The notes below the pieces were generated by a model that was not told where the DNA came from, did no database searches, and worked only from the letters and a program-made list of their open reading frames with translations. A DNA stretch of 9,398 nucleotides from Vicinamibacteria bacterium (GTDB taxonomy: Bacteria; Acidobacteriota; Vicinamibacteria; Vicinamibacterales; 2-12-FULL-66-21), in assembly GCA_025937075.1 (NCBI GenBank), contig JAICSD010000148.1, positions 1 through 9,398 of the forward strand, given 5' to 3'. Every line of letters starts with the position of its first letter. Position 1 is the first letter of the stretch. This document shows positions 8,073 to 9,398 of the stretch, piece by piece. A program made the position numbers and the translations under genes.

Positions 8073-8642
8073 TCAACTGTTGGACTGACACGAACAATCC
8101 TGGCAGCCGTGCTCGGCGCACGTCCCACAGGAGTCCCGCAGGCGCTTCTTCAGCGCTTCCCGCGCACGAAACACGCGCACCCCGGCGTTGCTCGCGGACA
8201 GGCCCCGCTCTTCCGCGAATATCTTCACCGGCGTGCCCTGGACATCGATCGCTTCCAGCGCCTCCGCGTATTCCGGCTTGAGCGTGCCGGCGAGACGCCT
8301 GATGCAGCTGCAAATCTCTGACTCGATTTCAGCTTCAGGCGTGGTGCGCGTTTCGAGCTCGCGGGCGAACGCCTCCACGGCGCGTCCTGCCGCCGCCCGT
8401 CGACGGAACCGATCGACGGCCGCGTTTCGGAGCGTCCGGTAGAACCACGGGACGAGCCCCTCATCAGCGGGCGCCTGGTCCGGCCGGTCCATGACCTTCA
8501 CGAACGCATCCTGCAGGATGTCTTCAGCCAGTTGACGATCTCCCACGCGCCGTTCGAGATACCGTAGAAACGCGCGGTGGTTCTCCAGCAGCACTTCGAG
8601 CGCGGCGCGCGATTCGTCCCCGACCGGGCCCGAGAGCGTCAT
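8073..8642 (-). CDS. ECF sigma factor with C-terminal cysteine-rich metal-sensing tail (CorE-like)
   Basis: 189 aa, starting at ATG 8642-8640 on the minus strand. Sigma region 2 is at about 22-82 (AEDILQDAFVKVMD, then VPWFYRTLRNAAVDRFRRR). Sigma region 4 is at about 114-168 (LKPEYAEALEAIDVQG ... LSASNAGVRVFRAREALKKRL). Two cysteine features stand out: C111-S-C113 in the linker, and a tail C172-x2-C175-x4-C180-x2-C183-x-C185 that ends the protein. This layout matches CorE-type (ECF44-like) sigma factors, where linker CxC and the cysteine-rich tail bind copper or other metals and switch the sigma factor directly, without an anti-sigma. I see no anti-sigma gene beside it. It is convergent with the kinase (30 bp) and divergent from the Cys-rich peptide gene (101 bp between starts), its likely target. 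There is no Shine-Dalgarno; a -10-like TATACT ends 7 nt before the ATG. Metal identity cannot be read from sequence. Confidence 0.92.
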   Translation of the reverse strand: MTLSGPVGDESRAALEVLLENHRAFLRYLERRVGDRQLAEDILQDAFVKVMDRPDQAPADEGLVPWFYRTLRNAAVDRFRRRAAAGRAVEAFARELETRTTPEAEIESEICSCIRRLAGTLKPEYAEALEAIDVQGTPVKIFAEERGLSASNAGVRVFRAREALKKRLRDSCGTCAEHGCQDCSCQSNS

Positions 8643-8649
8643 CCGCGTC

Positions 8650-8655
8650 AGTATA
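8650..8655 (-). promoter_or_regulatory. -10 element of the sigma gene, possibly leaderless
   Basis: Minus-strand TATACT matches the housekeeping TATAAT at five of six bases and ends 7 nt before the ATG. Transcription would then begin at or next to the start codon. The -35 region at 17 nt upstream is poor. This suggests basal housekeeping expression of the sensor sigma rather than strict autoregulation. Confidence 0.5.
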
Positions 8656-8670
8656 TCGAGCGGCGGCGGG

Positions 8671-8698
8671 TGTAATGACCTGGGCGGGCGTGCGTCAT
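8671..8698 (+). promoter_or_regulatory. ECF-type promoter candidate for the Cys-rich peptide gene
   Basis: TGTAAT (8671-8676), 16-nt spacer, then CGTCAT (8693-8698). A CGTC-containing -10 at 16 nt from the -35 is a common ECF promoter layout. The element also forms an inverted repeat ATGAC (8675-8679) / GTCAT (8694-8698) with 14 nt between arms, so it could instead be an operator. A start near 8705 would give a leader of about 40 nt including the hairpin and Shine-Dalgarno. This is pattern-based and untested. Confidence 0.35.
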
Positions 8699-8708
8699 CT
8701 GTCTGAAG

Positions 8709-8725
8709 GCCGGCATGACGCCGGC
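8709..8725 (+). other. GC hairpin in the 5' leader of the Cys-rich peptide gene
   Basis: GCCGGC (8709-8714), loop ATGAC, GCCGGC (8720-8725): a 6-bp all-GC stem ending 6 nt before the AAGGAG. It could protect the 5' end of a short mRNA or modulate access to the ribosome binding site. It is too early and lacks a T-run for a normal terminator. Confidence 0.45.
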
Positions 8726-8731
8726 GCCGAA

Positions 8732-8737
8732 AAGGAG
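8732..8737 (+). promoter_or_regulatory. Shine-Dalgarno of the Cys-rich peptide gene
   Basis: AAGGAG (in AAAAGGAG) lies 6 nt before ATG 8744, the same sequence and spacing as in front of the S1-like gene. It is the main evidence that the 29-codon frame is translated. Confidence 0.75.
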
Positions 8738-8743
8738 CTTCAG

Positions 8744-8833
8744 ATGTCCAAGAAGAATACCGAGACCCGCCGCCCCGGATGCCGCTGTGGCGTCATTTGC
8801 CCGTGCGGCAGCGGCTGCACCTGCTCGCGGTAG
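8744..8833 (+). CDS. 29-aa cysteine-rich peptide, putative minimal metallothionein
   Basis: A 29-codon frame, ATG 8744 to TAG 8831-8833, with a strong Shine-Dalgarno. The N-terminal part is basic and polar (MSKKNTETRRPG). The C-terminal part has six cysteines at 13, 15, 19, 21, 25 and 27, a perfect C-x-C-x3-C-x-C-x3-C-x-C array (CRC-GVI-CPC-GSG-CTC), then SR. Gly and Ser fill the spacers, there is no aromatic residue or His, and no signal peptide or membrane segment. This is the composition of metallothioneins. The segment CPCGSGCTCS is close to CNCGSGCSCS, as I recall it, of the short Neurospora copper metallothionein. Probable role: cytosolic binding of Cu(I) or another soft metal. It is divergent from a sigma factor that has metal-binding cysteines, its likely regulator. 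Alternatives are a RiPP precursor (no modifying enzyme in view) or a cysteine-sensing leader peptide. That it is a gene is likely; metal binding is inferred. Confidence 0.72.
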   Translation: MSKKNTETRRPGCRCGVICPCGSGCTCSR

Positions 8834-8846
8834 GTCGGCCCCGGCG

Positions 8847-8873
8847 CGCGCCGCGTCCATCGGGCGCGGCGCG
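8847..8873 (+). terminator. Strong GC hairpin after the Cys-rich peptide gene, probable terminator
   Basis: CGCGCCGCG (8847-8855) and CGCGGCGCG (8865-8873) form a 9-bp stem with a 9-nt loop, beginning 14 nt after the TAG. The following GGCCTTCGTTCG is only mildly T-rich, so termination may be imperfect. Its position suggests the peptide mRNA is monocistronic and short. Confidence 0.45.
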
Positions 8874-8948
8874 GCCTTCGTTCGTGCCTGTGTCGAGTTC
8901 AAATCTCCAGCAGATCGCGCCCGAGGATGACCCTGCCGGTAAACCGCG

Positions 8949-8968
8949 CCGGCGCGACTGCGCGCCGG
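8949..8968 (+). other. GC stem-loop just upstream of the NTF2-like gene
   Basis: CCGGCGCG (8949-8956), loop ACTG, CGCGCCGG (8961-8968): a perfect 8-bp stem. No T-run follows on the plus strand. It overlaps where a -35 box for the downstream gene would be, so it could be a second insulating terminator or an operator. The remaining gap (8874-8948) shows nothing I can assign. Confidence 0.35.
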
Positions 8969-8976
8969 AAAGCGCG

Positions 8977-8982
8977 TAAAGT
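8977..8982 (+). promoter_or_regulatory. Possible -10 element of the NTF2-like gene, leaderless type
   Basis: TAAAGT ends 7 nt before ATG 8990, the same spacing as the TATACT of the sigma gene. No Shine-Dalgarno is present before this ATG. The region 17 nt upstream (GCGACT) matches only the GAC core of TTGACA. Confidence 0.4.
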
Positions 8983-8989
8983 GCTCACC

Positions 8990-9398
8990 ATGAAAACACG
9001 CACCTGTGCTGTCCTTCTTTTCAGCCTGCTCCTGCCAGGCGTGGCCTCCGCGCAGTCCTCCGCCGAGCGCGAGATCCTGCCCCTCCTTCACGAGGAGATG
9101 GTTGCCGCCAACGCGCACGACACCGATCGGTTCCTTGCCACGTACCTGCATACCCCAGAGCTGGTCTTCGTCATCAACGGCCGTGTCATCCGCGGTTTCG
9201 ACAGCCTGCGCGAGCAGCAGCTCCAATGGTGGAACCAGGGAAAGAGTGATGTGGTGTACAGCGAGCAGGCGCCGCCTCGGTTCCAGCGCCTCGCCAACGA
9301 CACGATGCTGGTGACGGAGCAACTCGCGTCCCGGCGCACCGGACCGGACGGGAAGCCGATGGAGGGAACGTTTGCCGTCTCGGCGATCTGGCGGCGCC
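8990..9398 (+). CDS. Secreted NTF2-like (SnoaL/DUF4440-type) protein, 3' end cut off
   Basis: At least 136 aa, open to the end of the window, so partial. It starts with a clear signal peptide: basic MKTR, a hydrophobic core, and a cleavage motif ASA at about 19-21 before QSS. The mature part (HEEMVAANAHDTDRFLATYL, then LVFVINGRVIRGFDSLREQQ, then VYSEQAPPRF.RL..DTMLVTEQ) has the helix-helix-strand order of cone-shaped NTF2-like folds in the DUF4440/SnoaL group. In these, the N.HD pattern and the [VI]NG..I.G.[DE]..R region are recurring features. Such secreted single-domain proteins often have no known activity and may bind small molecules. It follows the Cys-rich peptide gene by 156 bp with two hairpins between, so it probably has its own promoter. 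A link to metal response is possible but unsupported. Confidence 0.8.
   Translation, partial: MKTRTCAVLLFSLLLPGVASAQSSAEREILPLLHEEMVAANAHDTDRFLATYLHTPELVFVINGRVIRGFDSLREQQLQWWNQGKSDVVYSEQAPPRFQRLANDTMLVTEQLASRRTGPDGKPMEGTFAVSAIWRR

Noticed and set aside
8073..8642. Possible CRISPR, phage or defence-system association of the right-hand region
   Set aside because: No repeats, nucleases, integrase or phage genes are present; the cysteine motifs point to metal response.
8893..8915. tRNA T-loop-like sequence (GAGTTCAAATCTC)
   Set aside because: Only four of five T-stem pairs form, and no matching acceptor, anticodon or D arm is found upstream. Best seen as chance, at most a remnant.
8648..9322. 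Minus-strand frame of 224 codons across the peptide and NTF2-like genes
   Set aside because: It overlaps the signal-peptide-bearing NTF2-like gene, the Cys-rich peptide gene and the sigma promoter, and has no domain or ribosome binding site that I can see.

Overview
The window is GC-rich bacterial chromosome, most likely from an Acidobacteriota bacterium (Vicinamibacteria-like). This is inferred from content, not from a marker gene. The clues are a PknB-type kinase whose N-terminus reads like the common acidobacterial pattern (GTRIG.YEV...LGAGGMGEVYRARDTRL) fused to a TolB-type propeller, a zinc-finger anti-sigma-like protein followed by a TPR-CHAT peptidase, and strongly GC-biased third codon positions. 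Coding density is high. No gap exceeds 160 bp, and I see no tRNA, rRNA, IS element or CRISPR array.

Left part (1-5316, all +). A membrane-anchored protein with two tandem zinc-binding anti-sigma (zf-HC2) motifs and an extracytoplasmic Fn3-like part is followed by a secreted or membrane-tethered TPR-CHAT caspase-like peptidase. Next is a four-domain ribosomal-S1-like RNA-binding protein with its own Shine-Dalgarno. The first two look like the tail of an ECF sigma / anti-sigma / CHAT cluster whose sigma gene would lie left of the window.

Middle (5445-8042, +). A single large receptor-type Ser/Thr kinase: cytoplasmic kinase with all catalytic motifs, one transmembrane helix, and an outer region with about twelve PD40/TolB-like repeats.

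Right part (8043-9398). This is the most interesting section. A CorE-like ECF sigma factor on the minus strand carries a CSC motif in its linker and a five-cysteine C-terminal tail, the hallmark of metal-sensing sigma factors that work without an anti-sigma protein. It is divergent from a tiny 29-codon gene with a strong Shine-Dalgarno, encoding a peptide whose C-terminal half is a regular C-x-C-x3-C-x-C-x3-C-x-C array. That array resembles a minimal copper metallothionein. The 101-bp divergent region holds a -10 for the sigma gene, an ECF-like promoter candidate for the peptide, and a GC hairpin in the peptide leader. I propose a compact metal-sensing sigma / metal-binding peptide pair. A secreted NTF2-like (SnoaL/DUF4440) protein follows and is cut by the window end.

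Several genes (kinase, sigma, NTF2-like, possibly CHAT) lack a Shine-Dalgarno and instead have a -10-like hexamer 7-14 nt before the ATG, suggesting leaderless or near-leaderless transcripts. The S1-like gene and the Cys-rich peptide gene instead have AAGGAG exactly 6 nt before the start.
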